A stretch of 42,936 bases of DNA from Actinomadura sp. KC216 (GCF_004348535.1 NZ_SMJX01000035.1:1-42936); one strand, 5' to 3'; numbered from the stretch's first letter, positions 25,424 through 35,425 are shown. The notes: generated by a model from the sequence alone, not told the origin. Program-made: numbers and translations.

Positions 25424-26505
25424 GCCATTCCGACAGCAACAGCAGCAGCCCCGGGATCCGGATCGCGGGCGTCTCGAAGGTCTACTCGGGCACGTCCCGG
25501 GCCGCCGTGGACGACGTCTCCCTCGACATCGCGGACGGCGAGTTCATCACCCTGCTGGGCCCGTCGGGGTCGGGCAAGACGACGATGCTGTCGATGCTCG
25601 CCGGGTTCGTGTCGGTGTCCGCCGGGACGATCGAGATCGACGGGCGGGACGTGTCGCGGCAGAAGCCGCACAAGCGGAACCTCGGCGTGGTGTTCCAGCA
25701 GTACGCGCTGTTCCCGCACATGACCGTCAGGAAGAACATCGCGTTCCCGCTCCAGCAGCGGAAGATGACGAAGGCGCAGATCGCCGCGAAGGTCGGCGAG
25801 GCGCTGAAGCTGGTGCACCTGGAGGAGTACGCGGACCGGCTGCCGAGCCAGCTGTCCGGCGGGCAGCAGCAGCGCGTCGCGCTGGCCCGCGCCGTGGTGT
25901 ACCACCCGCGCGCCCTGCTGATGGACGAGCCCCTCGGCGCCCTGGACCGCAAGCTCCGCGACGAGCTGCAGCGCGAGATCGCGAGGATGCACCGGGAACT
26001 GGGCATGACGTTCATCTTCGTCACCCACGACCAGCATGAGGCGCTCACCCTGTCCGACCGGATCGCGGTGTTCAACGAGGGCCGGGTCGAGCAGGTCGGC
26101 ACGCCGTCCGAGCTGTACGAGCGGCCGAAGACGCTGTTCGTGGCGCAGTTCCTGGGCGAGTCGACGTGCTTCCGCGGCGACGGCGGGGTCACCGTCGTCC
26201 GTCCGGAGCGGCTCGACCTGCACACCGACGCGGCCTCCGTGCCGGACGGGCACAACCGGGTGCGCGCCACCGTCACCGACATCGTCTACGTCGGCAACCA
26301 CCACCAGGTGGGGCTCCGGTTCGCGGACGGCACGACCGGCTCGGCCATGCGCGTCGCGGGCCGGTCGCTTCCGGCCGTGCCGGGCGAAGAGGTCACGGTG
26401 AGCTGGGACCCGGAGCACCAGTCGATCGTGGCCGACCCCGCCGACGATCCGCCGCCGTCCGAGTCCGCCGCCACGCCGCCCCTGGGCGCCACCGCCCGCG
26501 CCTGA
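25420..26505 (+). CDS. ABC transporter ATPase, PotA-like
   Basis: A 361-residue ATP-binding subunit. ATG 25420 overlaps the permease stop (ATGA). Walker A GPSGSGKTT, Q-loop VVFQQYALFPHM, signature LSGGQQQRVALARA, Walker B ALLMDEPLGALD and the switch His in VTHDQHEALTLSD are all intact. The C-terminal 110 residues form a TOBE-type domain (VRPERLDLHTDA...IVYVGNHHQVGLRF). It powers the importer encoded by the three genes before it. Confidence 0.93.
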   Translation: MSHSDSNSSSPGIRIAGVSKVYSGTSRAAVDDVSLDIADGEFITLLGPSGSGKTTMLSMLAGFVSVSAGTIEIDGRDVSRQKPHKRNLGVVFQQYALFPHMTVRKNIAFPLQQRKMTKAQIAAKVGEALKLVHLEEYADRLPSQLSGGQQQRVALARAVVYHPRALLMDEPLGALDRKLRDELQREIARMHRELGMTFIFVTHDQHEALTLSDRIAVFNEGRVEQVGTPSELYERPKTLFVAQFLGESTCFRGDGGVTVVRPERLDLHTDAASVPDGHNRVRATVTDIVYVGNHHQVGLRFADGTTGSAMRVAGRSLPAVPGEEVTVSWDPEHQSIVADPADDPPPSESAATPPLGATARA

Positions 26506-26533
26506 CCCATCGACCCCGAGGAGCCAGCTGCCC

Positions 26534-29533
26534 ATGGCAGTCCCCGACCACCGTTTCGAGCGGATCACCGCAGGTGTCCCGGAGCCATCCGACGACCGGC
26601 TGCGGGAGATCCTGCGTGACCGCTACGGCCTGGAGGCCGCGTCCCTGCGCCGCCTCGCCGGGGAGACGGACCAGAACACGCATGTGGTGGACGCGGGCGG
26701 CGCCGAGTACGTCCTCAAGGTCAGCGACCCCGCCGACCGGCAGGCGATCGGGTTCCAGACCGCGCTGCTCGCGCATCTGGCCGAGCGGGACCTGGGCGTG
26801 GTCGTCCCCCGGACGGTCCCGGATGTGTCGGGCGCGCCGGTCGCGTCCGTCCCCGACGGCGGGCGCGAGCTGCCGGTGCGGTTGCTCACCTGGGTCCCGG
26901 GGGCGCCGCTGGCGGAGGTGGGGCGCCGGTCGCCCGAGCTGCTGGCGGACGTCGGCGCGGTGGCCGGAAGGCTGACCGCGGCCACGGCGGAGTTCGCCCA
27001 CCCCGATCCCCCGGCGCCGCACTACTGGGAGTTCCCGCACGCCGGTGCGGCACTGGCCGCATCGATCGGGCACGTCGGCGACGCCGGGCTGAAGGCCGCC
27101 GCCGCCGCGCTCCGCGACCGGTACGTGCCGCTGCTCGACGAGCGGTTCCCCGAGCTGCCGGTGTCGGTCGTCCACCACGACCTCAACGCGTTCAACATCC
27201 TGGTCCGCCGGGACGGCGGGCGGCGCCGCGTCTCCGGCGTGATCGACTTCGGTGACGCGCTGCCGACCGCCCGGATCGCCGACCTGGCGGTGCTCGCGTC
27301 CAGCGTGATGCGCGGCGCCGCGAGCCCCCTGAACGTCCTGGCCACACTCGCCGCCGCCTACCACGCGGCCTGCCCGCTGACCGAGGCGGAGCTTGACCTG
27401 CTGTTCCCGCTGGTCGCGGTGCGGTCCGCGACGGTCGCGGCGACCGCGGCGCGGCTCGACGCGGAGCGGCGGCACGGCGACCCTCGGCACCGGTCGGCCG
27501 CGGCGGCGGACCTGGTGCGCACGCTCGCGGGCATCCCGGCGGACGTGGGACGCGCCGCCGTGAGGCACGCCTGCGCGCTGCCCGCGCACCCCGCCGGGCC
27601 CGCGGTCACGGCCTGGCTGGGGGCGGACGGCGCGGCCTCGGCCGTGTCCCCGGTGGACGGCCCGCTCGTCGCGATCGACCTCAGCGCGTCGTCCGCGATC
27701 TACGACGGCGCCGATCCGCGCGACCCCGACGCGCTGCGCGCCGCCGCCGGTGCGGAGATCCTGCGCCGCCGTCCGGGCGTGCCGGTGGGACGGTACGGCG
27801 AGCCCCGGTTCCTCTCCCCGCGCCGCCGCAGCACCGGACCGGACGAGCCCGCCAACGTCCACCTCGGCATCGACCTGTTCGCGGGCGCGGGCACGCCCGT
27901 CCGCGCGCCCCTGCCCGGCCGGGTCGAAGCGTCGGACGTCACCGGAGTGGACCTCGTCCTGCTGCACGAGCCCGCCGAAGGCGTCCGGTTCAGAACGCTT
28001 TACACGGGGCTGGCCGACACGCCCGCCGCCGGCGACGAGATCGCGGCAGGCGGGCGGATCGGGCGGATCGGGCCCGGTGGTGCGCTGCCGCCGCACGTCC
28101 GCGTCCAGGTGGCCGTCGCGCCGCTCGGCGGGTGGACGGGCGTGCCCGCCGCCGTCACGGACTCGGAGTCGGCGATGTGGCAGGGCCTCTTCCCCGACCC
28201 GACCCCGCTGCTCGGCGCCCAGAACGCGATCACCCCGTGGACGTCCGGGATCGGCAAGGCACTGGAGGGCCGCCGCGCGCACCTGCCCGACAGCCACCCG
28301 ATGTACTTCAAGCGTCCGATCAGCATGGCCAGGGCCCGCGACTGCCGGTTCTACGACGAGGAAGGCCGCTCCTACCTGGACGCCCTCAACAACGTGACCC
28401 TCGTCGGCCACGGCCATCCGCGCCTCGTGGAGACGGCCGCGCGCCAGCTCGGCCGCCTGAACACCAACACCCGCTTCGTGTACGACACGCTCACCGAGTA
28501 CGCCGAGCGGCTCACCGCGACGCTCCCGGACGGCCTCGACGTCGTCTACTTCGTCAACTCCGGCAGCGAGGCGAACGACCTGGCGCTGCGCATGTCCCGC
28601 TACCTGACGAAGCGGGACGACGTCGTCATCATCGACGACGCCTACCACGGCTACACCTCCGTCGTGTCCGACGTGAGCCCGTCCCGCTACAAGCACTACG
28701 GCAAGCCGGACACCACGCACCCGACCCCGAACCCCGACCGGTACCGCGGCGCGTACGGCTACGACGACCCGGACGCCGGGGCCAAGTACGCCCGGCACGT
28801 GATCGACGAGTTCGACCGGCTCGCCGCCGAGGGCCGCGCCCCCGCCGCCTACCTGTTCGAGGCGCTGCTCGCGGGCGGCGGCCAGGTGGTGCTGCCGCCC
28901 GGCTACCTCGCGCCGATCTTCGCCGCGGCGCGCGAGCGCGGCGTGCTGACGATCGCCGACGAGGTGCAGGTCGGATTCGGGCGGCTCGGCGAGGCGTTCT
29001 GGGGCTTCCAGACGCAGGGCCCGGACGTCGTCCCCGACTTCGTGACGATGGGCAAGGCCATGGGCAACGGCTTCCCGATGGCGGCCATGGTCACCACGCG
29101 CGAGATATCCCGCGCGTTCGACCCGACCGGGCGGTTCTTCTCGACCTACGGCGGCAACCCCGTCGCCTGCGCGGTCGGCCTGGAGCTGCTGAACATCGTC
29201 GCCGACGAGGGCCTCCAGCACAACGCGCTGGTCGTCGGCCAGTACCTGCGCGACCGGCTGGCCGGGCTCGCCGACCGGCACCCCCTCATCGGGGACGTCC
29301 GCGGCCAGGGCTTCTACAGCGGGGTCGAGTTCGTCCTCGACCGCGAGACCAAGGAGCCCGCCTCGGACGAGACGCTGATCATCTGCGAGCGGCTCAAGGA
29401 CGAGGGCGTCCTCGTGTATCCCACGGGCCCGGCCTGGAACATCCTCAAGCTCAAGCCGCCGCTGACGTTCACCCGGGCGGACGCCGACGAGTTCACCGAC
29501 ACACTTGACGACATTCTCGAAACGGGCTGGTGA
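26534..29533 (+). CDS. Three-domain fusion: APH-type kinase, degenerate M23-like domain, class III PLP phospho-lyase
   Basis: A 999-residue protein. Residues 1-345 are an aminoglycoside-phosphotransferase/hydroxylysine-kinase-like domain (VVHHDLNAFNIL, 212-223, catalytic Asp 216; VIDFGD, 237-241). Residues about 415-545 look like a LytM/M23 domain with HLGID (His 443, Asp 447), but the usual HxH is HVR (521-523) and the upstream YxHL is YTGL, so zinc binding should be lost. Residues about 565-999 are a class III PLP fold (IADEVQVGFGR, Asp 809; VTMGKAMGNGFPM, Lys 841) most like ethanolamine-phosphate and phosphohydroxylysine phospho-lyases. Expected reaction: phosphorylate a hydroxy-amine, then eliminate NH3 and phosphate to an aldehyde. 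The substrate is unknown. Confidence 0.88.
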   Translation: MAVPDHRFERITAGVPEPSDDRLREILRDRYGLEAASLRRLAGETDQNTHVVDAGGAEYVLKVSDPADRQAIGFQTALLAHLAERDLGVVVPRTVPDVSGAPVASVPDGGRELPVRLLTWVPGAPLAEVGRRSPELLADVGAVAGRLTAATAEFAHPDPPAPHYWEFPHAGAALAASIGHVGDAGLKAAAAALRDRYVPLLDERFPELPVSVVHHDLNAFNILVRRDGGRRRVSGVIDFGDALPTARIADLAVLASSVMRGAASPLNVLATLAAAYHAACPLTEAELDLLFPLVAVRSATVAATAARLDAERRHGDPRHRSAAAADLVRTLAGIPADVGRAAVRHACALPAHPAGPAVTAWLGADGAASAVSPVDGPLVAIDLSASSAIYDGADPRDPDALRAAAGAEILRRRPGVPVGRYGEPRFLSPRRRSTGPDEPANVHLGIDLFAGAGTPVRAPLPGRVEASDVTGVDLVLLHEPAEGVRFRTLYTGLADTPAAGDEIAAGGRIGRIGPGGALPPHVRVQVAVAPLGGWTGVPAAVTDSESAMWQGLFPDPTPLLGAQNAITPWTSGIGKALEGRRAHLPDSHPMYFKRPISMARARDCRFYDEEGRSYLDALNNVTLVGHGHPRLVETAARQLGRLNTNTRFVYDTLTEYAERLTATLPDGLDVVYFVNSGSEANDLALRMSRYLTKRDDVVIIDDAYHGYTSVVSDVSPSRYKHYGKPDTTHPTPNPDRYRGAYGYDDPDAGAKYARHVIDEFDRLAAEGRAPAAYLFEALLAGGGQVVLPPGYLAPIFAAARERGVLTIADEVQVGFGRLGEAFWGFQTQGPDVVPDFVTMGKAMGNGFPMAAMVTTREISRAFDPTGRFFSTYGGNPVACAVGLELLNIVADEGLQHNALVVGQYLRDRLAGLADRHPLIGDVRGQGFYSGVEFVLDRETKEPASDETLIICERLKDEGVLVYPTGPAWNILKLKPPLTFTRADADEFTDTLDDILETGW

Positions 29534-29534
29534 G

Positions 29535-31187
29535 ATGACAGGACACGCGGACAAGGTGCTGCTCGGCGGCAAGGTCCTCACCGTCGACGCGGGGTTCACG
29601 GTCGCGTCGGCCGTCGCGGTGACCGGCGACCGGATCACGGCGGTCGGCGACGACGACCACGTCCGGGCGCTGGCGGGCCCGTCCACCGAGGTCATCGACC
29701 TCGCCGGGCAGACGGTGCTGCCGGGGATCAACGACGCGCACCTGCATCTGGCGCTGTTCGGCCTGTCCGGGCCGCCGTTCTCCGTCGACCTGAACGGCAT
29801 CGACTCGCTCGGCGCGCTGAACGAGGCGCTCGCCGGAGGCCCGCCAGGGCCCGGCGGCAGCCGGTGGCTGATCGGCGAGGGCTGGCGCGAGGCGAACATC
29901 CCCGAGTTCGACGCCGCCGTCCCCGGCCCGCACCGCTCCCTGATCGACGAGGTCACCGGGGACCGGCCGACGGTCCTGCACCACGCGTCCCGGCACTCGG
30001 TGCTCGTCAACACCGCCGCGCTGCGGATCGTCGGCATCACCCGCGACACCCCGGACCCGGACGGCGGGCAGATCGTCCGCGGCCCGGACGGCGAGCCGAC
30101 CGGCCTGCTGCTCGAAGGGGCGAAGGGGCTGATCGACAAGCAGGTCCCGGACCACTCCGAGAAGGAGCGGCTGGACGCGATCGAGACCGCGATGCGGAAG
30201 CTCAACGCGCTCGGCATCACCAGCGTCACCGACCCGATCGTCTGGCCCGAGCTGCTGCGCGACTACACCACCCTGCGCAGGGACGGCCGGATGACGGTCC
30301 GGGTGAACACGCTGATGCACTGGGACTGGCCGTCGCCCGCGAGCTCGTCCGAGCGGCTGGAGACCGCGCTCGGCTACGCGGGCCTGTCCACCGGGCTGGG
30401 CGACGACTGGCTCCGGATCGGCGGCTGCAAGCTGTTCGCCGACGGCGTCCCCACGCAGTGCACGGCATGGCTGCACGACCCGTACCCGTCCGGCGACCAC
30501 GGCCACCTCATCACCCCCGGCGACGACGACGAGGCACGCTACGAGGAACTCCTCCGCATGATCGAGCTGGCGCACCGCAACCGCCTCCAGGTGCAGGTGC
30601 ACGTCACCGGCGACCGGGCCGCGGACGCCGCCGCCGACGGGATCATCCGCGCGCTCAAGGCCGACCCGTGGCCACGCGCCCGGCACGCGCTCCTGCACGG
30701 CACGCTGCTCTCCGAGGACTCCTACGCCCGCCTCGCCGAGCACGACATCAGCGTGATCACCAGCTCGCTGATGAAGTCGCACAGCGGCGCGTCCATGACG
30801 CGCGCCATCGGCGAGGAGAGGTGGTCGCGGGCGTTCCCGGCCGGGGCGCTGCTCGCCGCCGGGGTGCACGTCGCCGACAGCTCCGACGCGCCGGTCACCT
30901 ACCCCGACTGGCGGCGCGGCATCGCCACGTTCGCGGGCGCCGCCCCGGGACCGTACTCCGACGTCCCGCCCGACCTGCGCCTCACCCGTGAGCAGGCGAT
31001 CCGGCTGTGGACGACCGCGGGCGCCTACATCGAGAACGCCGAGGACCGGAAGGGGACCATCACCCCGGGCAAGCTCGCGGATCTCGTCGTCCTGGACGGG
31101 GACGTCCTCACCGCCGACGACGACGCGTTGCAACAGATCACCCCCACCCTCACGCTCGCGGGCGGACGCGTCGTCCACTCCGCCTGA
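29535..31187 (+). CDS. YtcJ-like amidohydrolase (amidohydrolase family 3)
   Basis: A 550-residue metal-dependent hydrolase. ATG 29535 is 1 nt after the fusion gene's stop; an in-frame ATG at 29505 lies inside that gene and is less likely. Signatures: LPGINDAHLHLALFG (metal HxH), QVQVHVTGDRAADAAADGI, HALLHGTLLSEDS and VADSSDAPVTYPDWRRGI, with the C-terminal TPGKLADLVVLDGD that closes the beta-sandwich. The family cleaves amide or similar bonds. In this operon it could release a free hydroxy-amine from an N-acyl precursor. It is the last gene of the eight-gene operon. Confidence 0.88.
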   Translation: MTGHADKVLLGGKVLTVDAGFTVASAVAVTGDRITAVGDDDHVRALAGPSTEVIDLAGQTVLPGINDAHLHLALFGLSGPPFSVDLNGIDSLGALNEALAGGPPGPGGSRWLIGEGWREANIPEFDAAVPGPHRSLIDEVTGDRPTVLHHASRHSVLVNTAALRIVGITRDTPDPDGGQIVRGPDGEPTGLLLEGAKGLIDKQVPDHSEKERLDAIETAMRKLNALGITSVTDPIVWPELLRDYTTLRRDGRMTVRVNTLMHWDWPSPASSSERLETALGYAGLSTGLGDDWLRIGGCKLFADGVPTQCTAWLHDPYPSGDHGHLITPGDDDEARYEELLRMIELAHRNRLQVQVHVTGDRAADAAADGIIRALKADPWPRARHALLHGTLLSEDSYARLAEHDISVITSSLMKSHSGASMTRAIGEERWSRAFPAGALLAAGVHVADSSDAPVTYPDWRRGIATFAGAAPGPYSDVPPDLRLTREQAIRLWTTAGAYIENAEDRKGTITPGKLADLVVLDGDVLTADDDALQQITPTLTLAGGRVVHSA

Positions 31188-31190
31188 GCC

Positions 31191-31273
31191 GCTTCTCACG
31201 CTCGGTCTCACGCTCGCCTGAACGAAACGCACTGGGGACGGAGTACTTCCGGGTGAGACCGAGCGTGAGGAGC
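31191..31273 (+). promoter_or_regulatory. Long hairpin sequestering the protease ribosome binding site
   Basis: Bases 31191-31211 pair with 31253-31273 over 21 bp with one G-U pair (31194/31270); 17 bp (31195-31211 with 31253-31269) are perfect. The right arm includes GAGGAG (31267-31272), the Shine-Dalgarno of the HtrA-like gene starting at 31277. CTCACGCTCG, the core of the left arm, occurs again at 31207-31216 and at 31149-31158 in the end of the amidohydrolase gene, so alternative pairings exist. Possible roles: translational shut-off of read-through mRNA, a riboregulator, or a terminator of the operon. Confidence 0.7.
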
Positions 31274-31276
31274 CCC

Positions 31277-32192
<916 letters not shown>

Positions 32193-32206
<14 letters not shown>

Positions 32207-32236
32207 ACGCCGGGCGCCTCGCCTCCTGACCGCCGG
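32193..32236. repeat. Imperfect 23-bp tandem duplication at the end of the protease gene
   Basis: GCCTCGCCTCCTGAACGCCGG (32193-32213) recurs at 32216-32236 with one change (A to C). The first copy holds the protease stop codon. It looks like a slippage duplication that added 3' non-coding sequence. Confidence 0.7.
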
Positions 32237-32260
32237 CGGATCCGGCTTCATGATGGAGGC

Positions 32261-33625
32261 ATGGCGAATCCACACATTCCGGGACCACCCGCGGGGGACG
32301 ACGGCACCGCCGCGATCGTGGCGGCGGGCGGGCTGCACACCTACCAGCTGAAGCTGCACGCCGAGTACGGGCCGGTGGTGCGGTTCCGGCTGCCCGGCGC
32401 GGACCTGGCGGTGTCGGTCGCCGACCCGGTGCTGCTGGAGGCCACCGCGAAGATCGACAAGCGGCCGGAGAGGCTGTTCGAGTTCCTGGCGCCGCTCCAG
32501 GAGTCGGGGAACCTGCAGACGATGCCGGCCGCCGAGCACGAGCCGTGGCGCCGGGTGATGCTGTCGGTGCTGGCCGGACGCCCCTCGCACGAGGCGCACT
32601 TCGCCCGGTTCGCCGCGCTCACGTCCGAGCTGGCCGACCGCTGGGCCGCACGCGCCGCCTCCGGTGCCGCCGTCGCGCTCCAGAAGGATCTGAGCGAGCT
32701 GTCGCTGCGCATGATCTGCGAGTACGCGCTCGGCAGCGGCCTGGAGTCGGACGGGGCCGCCGGACGGGTCGTGTCGGCGTTCGAGGACGTCCTCACCGAG
32801 TACCTGGCGCGGCTGTACCACACGGACGTGCCGGGCGACGCGGATGAGCGCCGCGCCCGCGCCGACGAGGGCCTGGCCTACCTGCGCGCCACCGTCGACC
32901 GCGTCCTCGCCGCGCACGAGGCGTCCGGCGGGGCCACCGCGAAGGCCGGTCGCAGCGACATGATCGCGGCGCTGGTGGAGGCGGGCGAGTCACCGGCCCG
33001 GATCCGCGACTCGGTCCTGATGACCATGCTGGCCGCCCACCACACCACCGGCGTCGCCATCTCCTGGACGCTGTACCTGCTCGCCCGGCACCCGGACGCC
33101 GCCGGGCGCGCCGCCGCCGAGCTGGACCGCGTCCTCGGCGGCCGCGCCGCGCCCGGCTACGCCGACCTCAGGGACCTCGCCTACCTGGAGCGGGTGCTCA
33201 AGGAGGCGATGCGGCTGTACCCGCCGGGCCCGTACGGCGCGCGGGAGACCACCGAGGACCTCGTGCTGGGCGGCCATGCCGTCCCCGCGGGCACGACGAT
33301 CTTCTACCCGTTCTGGGCCGTGCACATGAACCCCGACTACTGGCCCGAGCCCGAGGTGTTCGACCCTGACCGGTTCACGCCGGAGGCGTCCGCCGGGCGT
33401 CCGAAACTGGCCTACATCCCGTTCGGGCTCGGCCCGCGCAGCTGCGAGGGGGCCGCGCTCGCCATGGTCGAGGCGGAGCTCGTGCTGGCCATTCTGCTGA
33501 AGCGTTTCCAATTCCGCCTGGTACCGGGGCACACGGTGACGCCGATCGAACGCTTCGTCCTGTGGGCCGCGGAGGACATCCGCATGACCGTTACGCCGCG
33601 CACCCCTGTCCATAATCGGGATTAA
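32261..33625 (+). CDS. Cytochrome P450
   Basis: A 454-residue heme monooxygenase. The heme-thiolate loop is FGLGPRSCEG (Cys 395), the K-helix is ExxR (EAMR, 315-318), and PERF-like text is FDPDRF. The I-helix oxygen-activation motif reads AAHHTT (258-263): the usual Gly and acidic residue of AGx(D/E)TT are Ala and His. No signal or fused reductase is seen, so it needs separate redox partners, none of which are in the window. It stands alone between the protease and the carboxylesterase; its substrate is unknown. Confidence 0.92.
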   Translation: MANPHIPGPPAGDDGTAAIVAAGGLHTYQLKLHAEYGPVVRFRLPGADLAVSVADPVLLEATAKIDKRPERLFEFLAPLQESGNLQTMPAAEHEPWRRVMLSVLAGRPSHEAHFARFAALTSELADRWAARAASGAAVALQKDLSELSLRMICEYALGSGLESDGAAGRVVSAFEDVLTEYLARLYHTDVPGDADERRARADEGLAYLRATVDRVLAAHEASGGATAKAGRSDMIAALVEAGESPARIRDSVLMTMLAAHHTTGVAISWTLYLLARHPDAAGRAAAELDRVLGGRAAPGYADLRDLAYLERVLKEAMRLYPPGPYGARETTEDLVLGGHAVPAGTTIFYPFWAVHMNPDYWPEPEVFDPDRFTPEASAGRPKLAYIPFGLGPRSCEGAALAMVEAELVLAILLKRFQFRLVPGHTVTPIERFVLWAAEDIRMTVTPRTPVHNRD

Positions 33626-33745
33626 GTCCTGACCGGGTAATTCCCGATATGCGACATGGCCAAGTCAGATATCACTTCGTATCGAACTACGGTGGAATGA
33701 TTCAGGGCAGCCAGGTTTCCGCACGGTCTTGACCGGAGGACCCCC

Positions 33746-35380
33746 ATGAGACCCAGCACAGCCCTAAAGACGGCGCTGAAGGTGACGGCGTCGCTCATCA
33801 TCGCCGGAGCCGGACTGACGGCCGCGAACACGGCGGCGGCCGCCCCGGCCGCCGCGCCGCCGCCCTGCTCGGACGGCACCCTCGTGCAGACCGACCGCGG
33901 CCCCGTCTGCGGACTCGACGGCGACGGGATCAAGAACTGGCTCGGCATCCCCTACGCCGCCCCGCCCGTCGGCGACCTGCGCTGGGAGCCCCCGGCGCCG
34001 CATCCCGGCTGGTCGTCGCCGGTGCAGGCGACCGAGCCGGGCAGCATGTGCCCGCAGCCGGGCGACTTCCGGCCCGGCTCGACCGACGAGAACTGCCTGA
34101 AGCTGGACGTGCGCGTGCCGGAGGACGCCGGCAGCGGCCCGCTTCCCGTGATGGTCCAGCTCCACGGCGGCGGGTTCCGGCTCGGGACCCCGTCCAACGG
34201 CACCCGTCTCGCGAAGGCGGGCAAGGTCGTCCAGGTCGAGGTACGGTACCGGCTCGGCATCATCGGGTTCCTGTCCCACCAGGCCCTGGGCTCGAACGCC
34301 GGGAACTACGGGATCGAAGACCAGCAGGCCGCGCTCGGCTGGGTCAAGCGGAACATCTCCAGGTTCGGCGGCGACCCGGGCAACGTCACGATTTTCGGCC
34401 CGTCCGCCGGAGGGTCGAGCGTCTGCGCCAATATGGCGTCGCCGACCGGTAGCGGGCTGTTCCACAAGGGCATCATCGAGAGCGGCGAGTACAACTCGCT
34501 GCGCGGCGTCCACGCCACCTGGCAGGCCCAGGACTGCGCGACCAAGCTGCCGACGCAGGCGGAGGCGCAGGCCGCCGGGGCCCGGTTCGCCGCGGCCGTC
34601 GGCTGCGGGAGCGCCGCGGACGTCGCCGCCTGCCTCCGCCAGGTCCCGGTGCAGACCCTGCTCGACCAGGCCGGCAACGGGCTCGGCCCGGACAGCGGCA
34701 CGCTCGCGCCGATCGTGGACGGCAAGACCCTGACCATGTCACCGGGGCAGGCGTTCGCGACGGGGCAGTTCAACAAGGTCCCGGTGATCCACGGCGTGGC
34801 CCGGGACGAGTCGCAGATCCGTCCCGCCGAGACGCCCGCGGCGTACGTGGCGCAGGTCCAGAGCCAGTACGGGGAGTACGCGCCCAAGGTGCTGAAGCGC
34901 TACCCGCTGTCGCAGTATCCGGAGCCCTCGGCGTTCATCGCGGCGCGGACCGTCCTCGCCGACTCGACGTCGGTCTGCCCGGCGCTGCTGAACGACCGGC
35001 GCCTGGCGAAGCACATCCCGGTGTACGCGTACCGGTTCGACGACACCAACCCGCCGCCGCTGCCCTTCGTCGACCTGACGAGGCCGGCGGGGGCGTTCCA
35101 CGTCGGCGAGTTCAGCTACCTGTACCACGGGACGTTCCCGAACCAGCCGCCGCTCGACCCCAACCAGCAGGCCCTGCAGAACCAGCTCACCTCCCAGTGG
35201 ACGAACTTCGCCCGCACCGGTGACCCGAACGGGACCGGCACCCCGCGCTGGACGCCGTTCACCGCGGAGAAGGAGGCCCAGATGTCGCTGCTGCCCGCCG
35301 GGACCAGCCGCATGACCCGCGAGATCTCGGGACCGCACCACTGCAACTTCTGGATCAGGCTCGCCCCGTTCACGAGCTGA
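33746..35380 (+). CDS. Secreted type B carboxylesterase (paralogue 2)
   Basis: A 544-residue secreted serine esterase, with GGAGG ahead of ATG 33746 and a signal peptide (MRPSTALKTALK, a hydrophobic core to about 27, and a likely cleavage in the Ala-rich stretch near 30-34). Oxyanion loop HGGGF (140-144) and elbow GPSAGG with Ser 220 match the family; Pro replaces the usual Glu before Ser. HGVARDE probably carries the acid residue and GAFHVGEFSYLY the histidine. It aligns end to end with the esterase at 5816-7447, sharing blocks such as RFGGDPGNVTI, VPVQTLLD and IVDGKTLTMSP. The two probably arose by duplication; their substrates are unknown. Confidence 0.9.
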   Translation: MRPSTALKTALKVTASLIIAGAGLTAANTAAAAPAAAPPPCSDGTLVQTDRGPVCGLDGDGIKNWLGIPYAAPPVGDLRWEPPAPHPGWSSPVQATEPGSMCPQPGDFRPGSTDENCLKLDVRVPEDAGSGPLPVMVQLHGGGFRLGTPSNGTRLAKAGKVVQVEVRYRLGIIGFLSHQALGSNAGNYGIEDQQAALGWVKRNISRFGGDPGNVTIFGPSAGGSSVCANMASPTGSGLFHKGIIESGEYNSLRGVHATWQAQDCATKLPTQAEAQAAGARFAAAVGCGSAADVAACLRQVPVQTLLDQAGNGLGPDSGTLAPIVDGKTLTMSPGQAFATGQFNKVPVIHGVARDESQIRPAETPAAYVAQVQSQYGEYAPKVLKRYPLSQYPEPSAFIAARTVLADSTSVCPALLNDRRLAKHIPVYAYRFDDTNPPPLPFVDLTRPAGAFHVGEFSYLYHGTFPNQPPLDPNQQALQNQLTSQWTNFARTGDPNGTGTPRWTPFTAEKEAQMSLLPAGTSRMTREISGPHHCNFWIRLAPFTS

Positions 35381-35390
35381 CCCGCGTCCC

Positions 35391-35425
35391 GCCGGACGCT
35401 CCCGCCCCGGGCGGGGGCGTCCGGC
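35391..35425. terminator. Bidirectional hairpin between convergent genes
   Basis: GCCGGACGC (35391-35399) pairs with GCGTCCGGC (35417-35425), and the stem continues inward to a 3-nt loop (about 16 pairs including one T-G). It lies between the carboxylesterase stop (35380) and the stop of the leftward TerD-fusion gene (35472). Confidence 0.78.

Noticed and set aside
26393..30229. A 1278-codon open frame on the minus strand opposite the fusion and amidohydrolase genes
   Set aside because: It mirrors codon positions of the real genes in GC-rich DNA, is rich in Arg/Ala/Gly/Val/Asp with no family motif, and lies antisense to well-supported enzymes.
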